Assembly: GCA_937892095.1 (NCBI GenBank)
Contig: CALAVC010000136.1
Location: 1-11,683 of the forward strand
From: an uncultured Bacteroidales bacterium
GTDB taxonomy: Bacteria; Bacteroidota; Bacteroidia; Bacteroidales; Marinilabiliaceae
Reading direction: 5' to 3'
DNA length: 11,683 bases
Below, one piece after another: positions 1 to 8,800 of this stretch (its first letter is position 1; each line of letters begins with the position of its first letter). The position numbers and the translations under genes are program-made. The notes under the pieces were generated by a model. It saw only the letters and a list, made by a program, of their open reading frames with translations. It was not told where the DNA came from and made no database searches.

Positions 1-180
1 TCAGGAGAACCTAACAGGAACAAAGTGGCCAGTGTTACCTGGGATCAGGTAAAGACCATCGCTGAAGGCAAAATGTCAGACCTTAACTGCTTCACTTTGA
101 AGTCAGCTATGAAAATGGTCGCTGGTACAGCACGAAGCATGGGCGTCACCGTCTCCGGAGATTTCCCTGCCAATAACTAA
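1..180 (+). CDS. rplK: 50S ribosomal protein L11, C-terminal part (5' truncated by window edge)
   Basis: L11 binds the GTPase-associated centre of 23S rRNA at the base of the ribosomal stalk and assists factor-dependent GTP hydrolysis. Frame 1 is open from the first base and gives 59 residues ending in a TAA stop. It contains the conserved L11 C-terminal rRNA-binding region: SGEPNRNKVASVTW, then KTIAEGKMSDLNC, then the signature AMKMVAGTARSMGVTV, ending in FPANN. About 85-90 N-terminal residues lie outside the window. It is 23 bases upstream of rplA, the standard L11-L1 pair, so it belongs to the same transcript. The identity is secure; the start cannot be judged from here. Confidence 0.97.
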   Translation, partial: SGEPNRNKVASVTWDQVKTIAEGKMSDLNCFTLKSAMKMVAGTARSMGVTVSGDFPANN

Positions 181-203
181 CTGATAAAAACGATTCGAAT
201 CAA

Positions 204-899
204 ATGACCAAACAATCGAAAAATAGAAAGTTAGCTTTGGCAAAACTCGACAAGACTAAGCTCTATACCCTCGACGAAGCCGCTGCTCTCGTCAAAGATA
301 TGACGACAACAAAGTTCGACGCCTCTGTCGACGTTGATGTCCGTCTGGGTGTCGACCCACGCAAAGCTAATCAGATGGTTCGCGGCGTATGTACTCTGCC
401 CAACGGCTCTGGCAAACAAGTCCGTGTGCTCGCTCTCTGCACACCCGACAAAGAAGCCGAAGCAAAAGAAGCTGGCGCAGACTACGTCGGTCTCGATGAA
501 TACATCGAGAAGATAAAAGGCGGCTGGACCGATGTCGATGTCATCATCACTATGCCTAGTATAATGGCCAAAGTCGGTGCTCTCGGTCGTATCCTCGGCC
601 CTCGCGGACTCATGCCAAACCCCAAAAGTGGCACCGTAACAATGGACATCGCCAAGGCTGTCAAAGAGGTTAAGGCAGGTAAGATTGACTTCAAAGTCGA
701 CAAAGCTGGTATCATCCACGCCTCCATCGGCAAAGTATCTTTCACCGCCGACAAAATTGTCGAAAACGTCAAGGAATTCCTTAGCGTAATTGTCAAACTC
801 AAACCCTCAACCGCCAAAGGCACATACGTCAAGAGCGTTTATCTGTCAAGCACCATGAGCCCTGGTGTACATGTCGACTTCAAGGTCGGCGATGCATAA
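204..899 (+). CDS. rplA: 50S ribosomal protein L1
   Basis: L1 forms the mobile L1 stalk of the large subunit and helps eject deacylated tRNA from the E site. In many bacteria it also represses its own operon by binding the rplK leader, which would lie outside this window. The 231-aa product matches the usual bacterial length of about 230. It begins MTKQSKNRK and carries the L1 signature GPRGLMPNPKSGTV at residues 132-145, within the inserted domain II, plus the C-terminal GTYVKSVYLSSTMSPG segment at about 206-221. The ATG is preceded by an A-rich leader with no Shine-Dalgarno match, as is usual in Bacteroidota. The gap to rplJ is only 21 bases, so the genes are co-transcribed. Confidence 0.98.
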   Translation: MTKQSKNRKLALAKLDKTKLYTLDEAAALVKDMTTTKFDASVDVDVRLGVDPRKANQMVRGVCTLPNGSGKQVRVLALCTPDKEAEAKEAGADYVGLDEYIEKIKGGWTDVDVIITMPSIMAKVGALGRILGPRGLMPNPKSGTVTMDIAKAVKEVKAGKIDFKVDKAGIIHASIGKVSFTADKIVENVKEFLSVIVKLKPSTAKGTYVKSVYLSSTMSPGVHVDFKVGDA

Positions 900-920
900 C
901 CAACCTAACAAAAGCCAATC

Positions 921-1439
921 ATGAGAAAAGAAGATAAAAGTGCTCTCATTCAACAACTCACCGAGACCCTAAAACAATATCCTCACTTCTACCTTGTCGA
1001 TATTGAAGGTCTCAATGCAGAGACAACCAGCAAGTTGCGTCGCCTTTGCTTCGAAAAAGAAATCAAACTCCTTGCCGTTAAAAACACGCTCCTCAAAAAA
1101 GCTCTCGGCAATCTCGACTCCGATTTCTCCGAACTCGACAGCGTCTTCGCTGGCAACACAGCAGTGATGTTCTCCAACGTGGGCAATGCTCCCGCCAAAC
1201 TCATCAAAGAATTTGGTGCAAACAACGATAAGCCCGTACTCAAAGGCGCTTTCGTTGAGCAGTCCATCTACGTAGGTGCCGAAAACCTCGACGCTCTCGT
1301 TGCTATAAAGAGCAAGGAAGAACTCATCGCAGACATCATCGCTCTGCTCCAATCTCCGGCCAAGAACGTCATCTCTGCTCTGCAGGGAAGCGCCGGCAAC
1401 AAGATACATGGTATCCTCGAGACGTTAAGCAAAAAATAA
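921..1439 (+). CDS. rplJ: 50S ribosomal protein L10
   Basis: L10 anchors the L7/L12 dimers to 23S rRNA beside L11, forming the base of the ribosomal stalk. The 172-aa protein is of normal length. The N-terminal rRNA-binding domain includes the region around residues 21-62, with the typical VKNTLLKKAL motif at 53-62. The C-terminal helix region (about 131-172, KSKEELIADIIALLQSP and onward) is where L7/L12 dimers dock. Only 21 bases separate it from rplA, too few for the structured L10 leader that precedes rplJ in many Proteobacteria and Firmicutes. Autoregulation by L10 at that position is therefore unlikely here. It lies 45 bases upstream of its partner gene rplL. Confidence 0.97.
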   Translation: MRKEDKSALIQQLTETLKQYPHFYLVDIEGLNAETTSKLRRLCFEKEIKLLAVKNTLLKKALGNLDSDFSELDSVFAGNTAVMFSNVGNAPAKLIKEFGANNDKPVLKGAFVEQSIYVGAENLDALVAIKSKEELIADIIALLQSPAKNVISALQGSAGNKIHGILETLSKK

Positions 1440-1484
1440 TTCATTCAAACCTTTACCTAAGAACCCTTTTAATTTCAAATAAAA

Positions 1485-1862
1485 ATGGCAGATATAAAGA
1501 AGCTTGCTGAGGAACTCGTTAACCTCACTGTCAAGGAAGTCAACGAACTCGCTGCAGTCCTCAAAGACGAATACGGCATCGAACCCGCCGCAGCAGCAGT
1601 AGCAGTAGCAGCTGGTCCCGCAGCAGGTGGCGCAGCAGCAGCAGCCGAACAAACTGAGTTCGACGTCATCCTCAAGAGTGCTGGTGCTCAGAAGCTCGCA
1701 GTCGTTAAGGCTGTCAAAGAGAACACAGGTCTCGGCCTCAAAGAAGCTAAGGAACTCGTCGATGGTGCTCCCAAGGCTGTCAAAGAAAAAGTTTCTAAAG
1801 CCGACGCTGAAGCTCTCAAGGCTAAACTCGAGGAGGCTGGTGCTGAAGTTGAACTTAAGTAA
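1485..1862 (+). CDS. rplL: 50S ribosomal protein L7/L12
   Basis: L7/L12 is the multi-copy stalk protein that recruits and activates translational GTPases. The 125-aa product shows the three classic parts. The N-terminal dimerisation and L10-binding helices cover about residues 1-33. An Ala/Gly/Pro/Val hinge covers 35-54. The globular C-terminal domain covers about 56-125, with the signature GLGLKEAKELVDGAP at 82-96. The hinge is encoded largely by GCA codons (1587-1646), giving a trinucleotide-repeat-like patch. The start follows an A-rich leader (AAATAAAAATG) with no Shine-Dalgarno. A hairpin terminator or attenuator begins shortly after the TAA stop, which fits the need for several L7/L12 copies per ribosome compared with fewer RNA polymerase subunits. 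Confidence 0.98.
   Translation: MADIKKLAEELVNLTVKEVNELAAVLKDEYGIEPAAAAVAVAAGPAAGGAAAAAEQTEFDVILKSAGAQKLAVVKAVKENTGLGLKEAKELVDGAPKAVKEKVSKADAEALKAKLEEAGAEVELK
1587..1646 (+). repeat. GCA-rich trinucleotide patch encoding the L7/L12 hinge
   Basis: Twenty codons, most of them GCA with interspersed GTA, GCC, GCT, GGT, GGC and CCC, encode the Ala-rich flexible hinge of L7/L12 (residues 35-54). It includes runs of three and four consecutive GCA codons. Hinge length varies between species, and such a patch is a plausible site of slippage in whole codons. It is part of the gene, not an independent element. Confidence 0.75.
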
Positions 1863-1867
1863 AAGCA

Positions 1868-1881
1868 ATCCGACAACGGAT
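1868..1881 (+). promoter_or_regulatory. Small hairpin upstream of the rplL-rpoB attenuator
   Basis: ATCCG (1868-1872), loop ACAA, CGGAT (1877-1881) form a perfect 5-bp stem with a tetraloop. It starts 5 bases after the rplL stop and lies 2 bases before the larger terminator-like hairpin. It could stack on that hairpin or protect the rplL 3' end. A stem this short could be chance; its position is the main reason to record it. Confidence 0.45.
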
Positions 1882-1883
1882 AC

Positions 1884-1919
1884 GGTTTGGAACCCACTAA
1901 CGTGGGGTCCAAACCTTTT
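1884..1919 (+). terminator. Intrinsic terminator / attenuator between rplL and rpoB
   Basis: GGTTTGGA (1884-1891) pairs perfectly with TCCAAACC (1908-1915). Inside, after one A-G mismatch, CCCAC pairs with GTGGG around a TAAC loop. The stem is 14 positions with 13 pairs and is followed directly by TTTT (1916-1919). The GC-rich inner stem and short T tract suggest a moderate terminator. No separate rpoB promoter was recognised, so partial readthrough into rpoBC is inferred. In E. coli the rplL-rpoB gap is known to hold an attenuator and an RNase III site; similarity in role here is inference from position and structure. Confidence 0.8.
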
Positions 1920-2036
1920 CACGTCTTTACATTATTAATCTCACCTCACTACCACACCCCTTTCACCATACAACAAACCCCAACTCCTCAAAACACTGAC
2001 ACTTCGCAGTCTCCTGCAACCCTTTAATTCAATCGC
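1920..2036 (+). promoter_or_regulatory. C-rich, G-poor rpoB leader (possible Rho-loading region)
   Basis: This is the untranslated stretch between the attenuator and the rpoB ATG. Positions 1924-1997 (74 bases) contain no G and 30 C by hand count, so the RNA would be unstructured and C-rich. Known rut sites for Rho are C-rich, G-poor and single stranded over about this length, so Rho-dependent control of rpoBC is possible. I found no clear Bacteroidota-type promoter (TAnnTTTG with upstream TTG) in it. The wider plus strand is also C-biased, which weakens the case. Confidence 0.35.
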
Positions 2037-5000
2037 ATGAATCCCAAAAAAGCCGACAGGATCAGTTTTTCTTCCCTCAAGCACCCACTGGAATACAACG
2101 ACTTCCTCGAAGTGCAACTGAAGTCCTTCAAGGAGTTCTTCCAACTCGGTTCTACTCCCGAAGAACGCAAAAAAGAGGGCCTTTACGGGGTCTTCCAAGA
2201 AAATTTCCCCATAAATGATACGAGGAACAACTTCGTTCTCGAATTCCTCGACTATAGCATAGACCCGGCACGCTACACCATAAAAGAGTGTCTCGAACAA
2301 GGGCTGACCTATCAAGTCTCGCTAAAAGCTACTCTGAAACTGTCGTGCAACGACCCCGAACACGAAGACTTCGCCACTCAAGTGCAAGACGTCTATCTCG
2401 GCATGATTCCCTACATGACCGAAAAAGGTAGTTTCGTCATCAATGGTGCCGAACGAGTTGTCGTAAGTCAGCTCCACCGCTCACCAGGCGTCTTCTTCGG
2501 ACAAAGCGTACACGCCAACGGCACAAAACTCTACTCCGCACGTATCATACCTTTCAAAGGCTCGTGGATTGAGTTCGCTACCGACATTAACAACGTCATG
2601 TACGCTTACATCGACCGCAAGAAAAAACTGCCTGTTACGACAATGTTGCGTGCCATCGGCTTCGAATCCGACAAAGATATTCTCGAAATATTCGGACTCG
2701 CCGACGAAATAAAGGTTACCAAAACTAACCTCAAAAACAGCATCGGTCGAAAGCTTGTCGCACGTGTACTCAAATCGTGGGTCGAAGATTTCGTCGACGA
2801 AGACACTGGCGAAGTGCTCTCTATCGAACGCAACGAAATAGTTGTCGAACGTGAGACAATCCTGCTCGAAGAACACATAGATGACATAATCGACTCGGGC
2901 GCAAAAACAATCCTCCTACACAAAGAAGGACAAAACCTTGCCGACTTTGCCATCATCAACAATACACTCCAAAAAGACCCCTGCAACTCCGAAAAAGACG
3001 CAGTAGTCTACATATATAGGCAGCTACGCAACGTCGACCCACCCGACGAAGCTACAGCTCGTGACGCCATCGAAAAACTCTTCTTCTCAGACAAACGCTA
3101 CGACCTTGGCGATGTCGGTCGCTACCGACTCAACCAAAAACTCGGTCTATCAACCGACATGAGCGTACGCGTCCTCACAAAAGAAGACATAATCGAAATC
3201 ATCAAGCGTCTAATCGCACTCCTCAACTCTAAAGCCGATGTCGATGACATCGACCACCTCAGCAACCGACGCGTGCGCACCGTTGGCGAACAACTCGCCA
3301 ACCAGTTCAGCATCGGTCTCGCTCGTATGGCTCGCACAATCCGTGAGCGCATGAACGTACGCGACAACGAAGTATTCTCGCCCACCGACCTTATCAATAG
3401 CAAAACACTTGCCTCGGTCGTAGCCAGCTACTTCGCCACCAACCAGCTCTCGCAGTTTATGGACCAAACAAACCCGTTGGCCGAAGTAACGCACAAGCGT
3501 CGTCTGTCTGCCCTTGGTCCTGGAGGTCTCTCGCGCGATCGTGCTGGCTTCGAAGTCCGCGACGTACACTACACACACTATGGTCGCCTCTGTCCTATTG
3601 AGACTCCTGAAGGACCAAACATCGGTCTAATATCTTCGCTCACCATATATGCCAAGATAGACAACCTCGGCTTCCTCGAGACCCCCTATCGCTTCGTTCG
3701 CGACGGCAAAGTAGACTTCTCGCCCGAAGGTTACAAATACATGACCGCCGAAGAAGAGGAGCACAAGATAATAGCACAAGCCATCACTCCAATGGAAGAC
3801 GATGGCACGATTACGGAAGCACGCGTCAAGAGCCGACAAGATAGCGACTTCCCTGTTGTCGACAAGTCCGAAGTAGAACTCATCGACGTCGCTGCAAACC
3901 AAATCGCATCCGTAGCCTCATCACTGATTCCATTCCTCGAACACGACGACGCTCACCGTGCACTCATGGGTTCTAACATGATGCGTCAGGCAGTTCCTCT
4001 CTTGCGCACCGAAGCCCCTATTGTCGGCACAGGTCTTGAAGAGCCCATAATGCGATTCTCTCGCACTCAGGTAACAGCCGAAAAAGATGGCGTAATAGAC
4101 TACGTCGATGCCGACAAGATTGTAGTTCGCTACGACCGCACCGACGACGAACGCTTCGTAAGTTTCGACCCCGACACCAAAGAATACATATTGCCCAAGT
4201 TCTTAAAAACCAACCAAAGCACATGTATCGACCTGCGTCCAATAGTCAAGCCAGGCGAAAAGGTTGTCAAAGGTCAAATACTAACCGAAGGTTACTCATG
4301 TGCCGATGGTGAACTTGCACTCGGTCGCAACCTCAAAGTAGCGTTCATGCCTTGGAAGGGCTACAACTTCGAGGACGCTATAGTAATTTCAGAACGCGTC
4401 GTACGCGAAGACATCTTTACGTCCGTACACGTCGACGAATACTCGCTCGAAGTACGCGACACCAAACGCGGTATGGAAGAGCTAACCTCCGACATCCCCA
4501 ACGTCAGCGAAGACGCCACACACGACCTCGATGCCAATGGTATTATCCGCATTGGTGCCAAAGTTACTCCTGGCGACATCCTTATCGGCAAGATTACGCC
4601 AAAAGGCGAAAGCGACCCGACTCCCGAAGAAAAGCTCCTCCGAGCAATCTTTGGCGACAAAGCAGGCGACGTAAAAGACGCTTCACTCAAAGCCAACCCA
4701 TCGCTCAGTGGTGTCGTCATCGGGCGCAACCTCTACTCTCGCGTCATCAAAGATCGCAAGTCGCGTTCTACCGAGAAAGCCCTCGTAACCAGCATACAAG
4801 AAGACTTCCAAGCCAACGTAACAACGTTGCTCAACACACTTATTGGCAAACTACTTAGCTTGCTCGAAGGCAAGCTAAGCCAGACTGTAAAAGACTACTA
4901 TGGAGTCGAAGTCGTTGCCAAAGGTGTCAAGTTTACACGCAACGTCCTCGCCGACATCGACTATATGATTGTCGACCCAGATGGCTGGACCAGCGACAAG

Positions 5001-5846
5001 CATACCAATAGCCTCATATATCAGGTAGTTCACAACTACCGCATGAAGTATCGTCAATTCGAGGCTACAGAAAAACGTAAGACCTACAACGCCACAATTG
5101 GCGATGAACTGCCAAACGGCATCATGCAACTCGCCAAAATATATATCGCCAAAAAACGTAAAATACGCGTCGGCGACAAGATGGCAGGTCGACACGGCAA
5201 CAAAGGTATCGTCTCCAACATCGTCCGACTCGAAGATATGCCTTTCCTCGAAGACGGTTCACCTGTCGACATAGTCCTCAACCCCCTCGGCGTGCCTTCG
5301 CGTATGAACCTTGGTCAGATATACGAAACCGTACTCGGCTGGGCTGGTCAGAAACTTGGTGTCAAGTTTGCCACCCCAGTATTCGACGGTGCTTCTCTCG
5401 ACCAAATAACCGAACTGACTCGCAAAGCTGGTGTCCCCGATGTAGGTAAAACATATCTCTACGATGGTGGCACAGGCGAACGATTCCACCAACCAGCAAC
5501 AGTCGGTATCGTCTACATGCTTAAGCTCGGTCACATGGTCGACGATAAAATGCACGCTCGCTCCATCGGTCCCTACTCACTCATCACGCAGCAGCCCCTC
5601 GGTGGTAAAGCTCAGTTTGGTGGTCAGCGTTTCGGTGAAATGGAAGTTTGGGCACTCGAAGGTTTCGGTGCCGCCAACATTCTCCAAGAAATTCTCACCG
5701 TCAAGTCGGACGACGTCGTTGGACGCGCCAAAGCCTACGAAGCCATCGTCAAAGGCGACAACCTTCCAACTCCAGGCATACCCGAATCGCTCAATGTCCT
5801 CCTCCACGAAATGCGTGGTCTCGGACTCAGCATCTCACTCGAATAA
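2037..5846 (+). CDS. rpoB: DNA-directed RNA polymerase subunit beta
   Basis: RpoB forms one pincer of the RNA polymerase core and part of the active site. The 1269-aa product matches the usual Bacteroidota length, shorter than E. coli (1342). Visible landmarks: the rifampicin-binding region at about residues 467-493; CPIETPEGPNIGLI just after it; NFEDAIVISE with acidic E779/D780, corresponding to E. coli E813/D814; MAGRHGNKGIVS from residue 1049; and the C-terminal IPESLNVLLHEMRGLGLS clamp-anchoring segment. The ATG at 2037 gives a normal N-terminus (MNPKKADRISFSSLKHPLEY). There is no Shine-Dalgarno. It follows the rplL attenuator and is 30 bases upstream of rpoC. No frameshift or internal stop is seen. 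Confidence 0.99.
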   Translation: MNPKKADRISFSSLKHPLEYNDFLEVQLKSFKEFFQLGSTPEERKKEGLYGVFQENFPINDTRNNFVLEFLDYSIDPARYTIKECLEQGLTYQVSLKATLKLSCNDPEHEDFATQVQDVYLGMIPYMTEKGSFVINGAERVVVSQLHRSPGVFFGQSVHANGTKLYSARIIPFKGSWIEFATDINNVMYAYIDRKKKLPVTTMLRAIGFESDKDILEIFGLADEIKVTKTNLKNSIGRKLVARVLKSWVEDFVDEDTGEVLSIERNEIVVERETILLEEHIDDIIDSGAKTILLHKEGQNLADFAIINNTLQKDPCNSEKDAVVYIYRQLRNVDPPDEATARDAIEKLFFSDKRYDLGDVGRYRLNQKLGLSTDMSVRVLTKEDIIEIIKRLIALLNSKADVDDIDHLSNRRVRTVGEQLANQFSIGLARMARTIRERMNVRDNEVFSPTDLINSKTLASVVASYFATNQLSQFMDQTNPLAEVTHKRRLSALGPGGLSRDRAGFEVRDVHYTHYGRLCPIETPEGPNIGLISSLTIYAKIDNLGFLETPYRFVRDGKVDFSPEGYKYMTAEEEEHKIIAQAITPMEDDGTITEARVKSRQDSDFPVVDKSEVELIDVAANQIASVASSLIPFLEHDDAHRALMGSNMMRQAVPLLRTEAPIVGTGLEEPIMRFSRTQVTAEKDGVIDYVDADKIVVRYDRTDDERFVSFDPDTKEYILPKFLKTNQSTCIDLRPIVKPGEKVVKGQILTEGYSCADGELALGRNLKVAFMPWKGYNFEDAIVISERVVREDIFTSVHVDEYSLEVRDTKRGMEELTSDIPNVSEDATHDLDANGIIRIGAKVTPGDILIGKITPKGESDPTPEEKLLRAIFGDKAGDVKDASLKANPSLSGVVIGRNLYSRVIKDRKSRSTEKALVTSIQEDFQANVTTLLNTLIGKLLSLLEGKLSQTVKDYYGVEVVAKGVKFTRNVLADIDYMIVDPDGWTSDKHTNSLIYQVVHNYRMKYRQFEATEKRKTYNATIGDELPNGIMQLAKIYIAKKRKIRVGDKMAGRHGNKGIVSNIVRLEDMPFLEDGSPVDIVLNPLGVPSRMNLGQIYETVLGWAGQKLGVKFATPVFDGASLDQITELTRKAGVPDVGKTYLYDGGTGERFHQPATVGIVYMLKLGHMVDDKMHARSIGPYSLITQQPLGGKAQFGGQRFGEMEVWALEGFGAANILQEILTVKSDDVVGRAKAYEAIVKGDNLPTPGIPESLNVLLHEMRGLGLSISLE
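3435..3515 (+). other. rpoB: Rifampicin-resistance determining region of rpoB, sensitive-type residues
   Basis: This matches cluster I of E. coli RpoB (507-533) with an offset of 40. The usual resistance positions carry the sensitive residues: Q473 (E. coli Q513), D476 (D516), H486 (H526), R489 (R529) and S491 (S531). T478 replaces N518, and A482/V484/L490 are conservative differences that I recall as common in Bacteroidota. Rifampicin susceptibility at the target level is inferred; efflux or modification is not visible here. Confidence 0.8.
4854..4879 (+). repeat. Perfect 10-bp inverted repeat inside rpoB
   Basis: CTTAGCTTGC (4854-4863), loop TCGAAG, GCAAGCTAAG (4870-4879) form a perfect 10-bp stem with a 6-nt loop within the rpoB reading frame, which encodes LSLLEGKLS here. 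No T tract follows, so it is not an intrinsic terminator. It may be coincidence of two similar Leu/Ser/Lys-coding segments, or an mRNA pause or processing structure. Confidence 0.6.
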
Positions 5847-5876
5847 TCGGAACAGAACAAATATATTCTCGAAAAA

Positions 5877-8800
5877 ATGGCTTTCAGAAGAGACCAGAAA
5901 AACAAAACAAACTTTTCGAAAATCACCATCGGGCTCGCTTCGCCCGAAGAGATTCTCGAACTCTCAAGCGGAGAGGTCCTCAAACCAGAGACCATCAACT
6001 ACCGCACCTACAAGCCCGAACGAGACGGCCTGTTCTGCGAACGCATATTCGGTCCCGTCAAAGACTACGAATGTCATTGCGGCAAATATAAACGCATACG
6101 CTACAAAGGTATCGTTTGCGACCGTTGCGGCGTAGAAGTCACCGAAAAGAAAGTACGACGCGAACGCATGGGACACATCTCTCTTGTCGTGCCCGTCGCA
6201 CACATTTGGTACTTCCGTTCTCTGCCCAACAAAATAGGTAGCCTACTTGGTATGCAGACCAAAAAGGTCGATGCAATCATCTATTACGAACGCTACGTCG
6301 TTGTGCAGCCTGGCATTAAAGCCGAAGACGGAGTCAACAAACTCGACCTACTCACCGAAGAAGAATATATCGACATTCTTGACTCTCTGCCAAAAGAGAA
6401 TCAGTATCTCGACAATTCCGACCCAAACAAATTCATCGCAAAAATGGGTGCAGAAGCTCTCGAAATGCTCCTGCAACAAATCAATCTCGATGAACTTTCG
6501 TACGAACTACGCCACCGCGCCAACCAAGAAACAGCTCAGCAACGCAAAAACGAAGCTCTGCGTCGACTGCAAGTAGTCGAGTGGTTCCGTGCCTCCGAAG
6601 GTCGCAACAAACCAGAGTGGATGATTATGAAAGTTGTGCCAGTCATACCTCCCGACTTGCGCCCTCTCGTACCACTCGATGGCGGACGATTCGCAACGTC
6701 CGACCTCAACGAACTCTATCGTCGTGTCATCATACGCAATAACCGCCTCAAGCGACTCCTCGAAATCAAAGCTCCTGAGGTCATCTTGCGCAACGAAAAG
6801 CGTATGCTACAAGAGGCCGTCGATTCTCTCTTCGACAACACTCGACGCTCAACTGCAGTCAAAAGCGACGCCAATCGACCTCTCAAATCGCTCTCCGACA
6901 GCTTAAAAGGCAAACAAGGTCGCTTCCGTCAAAACTTGCTCGGTAAGCGTGTCGACTACTCCGCTCGTTCAGTAATCGTCATCGGTCCTGAACTTCGTAT
7001 GCATGAGTGCGGTCTGCCCAAAGACATGGCTGCCGAACTATTCAAACCGTTCATCATCCGCAAACTTATCGAGCGTGGCATAGTCAAGACCGTCAAATCT
7101 GCCAAAAAGATTGTCGACAAGAAAGCACCAGTTGTATGGGACATCCTCGAAAATGTCATGAAAAACCACCCTGTGCTTCTCAACCGCGCCCCAACCCTTC
7201 ACCGTCTCGGCATTCAGGCATTCCAGCCACGAATGGTCGAAGGTAAGGCCATCCAACTTCACCCTCTCGCCACGACAGCATTCAATGCTGACTTCGACGG
7301 CGACCAGATGGCCGTACACCTTCCACTTGGCAACGCTGCAGTTCTCGAAGCACAAATGCTGATGCTTGCATCACTCAACGTGCTCAACCCAGCCAATGGT
7401 GCACCTATCACCGTGCCTTCGCAAGACATGGTACTCGGTCTGTATTACATCACAAAACCACGCAAAGGTGCCAAAGGCGAAGGCCTCGTATTCTACTCTC
7501 CTGCCGAAGCCGAGATAGCCTACAACGAGCAGAAAGTCGACCTACACGCTCAAATAAAAGTACGCACCTACGACCTCAATGAGAAAGGTGAACCCGAACT
7601 GATGATGATCGAGACAACCATGGGTCGCGTACTCTTCAACAATGTTGTCCCACGCGAAGCAGGTTTCATCAACTGTCTTGTTACCAAGAAGTCTCTACGC
7701 GACATAATCAGTCGTGTGCAGAAAAAATGCGGTATACCACGCACTGCCGACTTCCTTGACGACATCAAGAACATGGGCTACCACATGGCTTTCGTTGCAG
7801 GTCTGTCGTTCAACCTTTCCGATGTCATCATACCTGCCGAAAAGGAACAACTCGTAAGCAAAGGCTATCAAGACGTTGAAGACGTAATGAACAGCTACAA
7901 TATGGGCTTCATTACAAACAACGAACGCTACAACCAGATAATCGACATTTGGACACACGTCAACACCGAACTTACCACAATCCTCATGAAGCAACTGAGC
8001 TCCGACCAGCAAGGCTTCAACTCAGTCTACATGATGCTCGACTCAGGTGCTCGTGGTTCTAAAGACCAAATTCGTCAGTTGTGCGGTATGCGTGGTCTGA
8101 TGGCAAAACCACAAAAATCTGGTGCCGAAGGTCCTCAAATTATCGAAAACCCAGTCATCGCAAACCTCAAAGAGGGTCTTTCCGTCCAAGAATACTTTAT
8201 TTCTTCGCACGGTGCTCGTAAAGGGCTGTCCGACACTGCTCTTAAGACGGCCGACGCAGGTTACCTCACACGTCGTCTTGTCGACGTCTCCAACGACGTC
8301 ATCATAACCGAAGACGATTGTGGCACGCTACGTGGTCTCACATGCACAGCCATAAAGAATAACGACGACGTCATTGCAACGCTCTACGAACGCATCCTCG
8401 GACGCGTCTCCGTAAACGATGTCATCCACCCAATAACCAACGAAGTCATCGTCCGTGCTGGCGAAGAAATAACCGAAGCCAAAGCACAGATGATTGAAGA
8501 CTCACCAATCGAAAGTGTTGAGATCCGCTCCGTGCTTACTTGCGAAAGCCGTAAGGGTGTATGCGCACGATGCTATGGTCGCAACCTTGCCACGAACCGT
8601 ATGGTTCACATTGGCGAAGCCGTTGGTGTCATTGCAGCACAATCCATCGGTGAACCTGGTACACAGCTTACACTCCGTACGTTCCACCAAGGTGGTGTCG
8701 CCGGTGGCATATCTTCCGAAAGCACCATCAGCTCTAAATACGATGGTATTGTCGAAATCGACGAACTCCGTAGCGTACCTTATACAGATGCCAACGGTCG

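Noticed and set aside
1880..1890. Possible Bacteroidota -7 promoter element before rpoB
   Set aside because: TACGGTTTG has three rather than two bases between TA and TTTG, no good upstream TTG element was seen, and the bases form the left arm of the attenuator hairpin.
1425..1922. Cys-rich 165-codon open frame on the minus strand over rplL
   Set aside because: The Cys/Cys-Tyr run is the antisense reading of the GCA-rich hinge of L7/L12, with no independent support.
4352..4858. Arg-rich 168-codon open frame on the plus strand
   Set aside because: It is a +1 shadow of rpoB. Runs of Arg come from CG-rich codon boundaries, not a real basic protein.
5464..6135. Open frame (223 codons) across the rpoB-rpoC boundary, plus strand
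   Set aside because: It overlaps highly conserved parts of both genes in another frame; its Ser/Thr/Lys-rich translation is typical of an out-of-frame reading.
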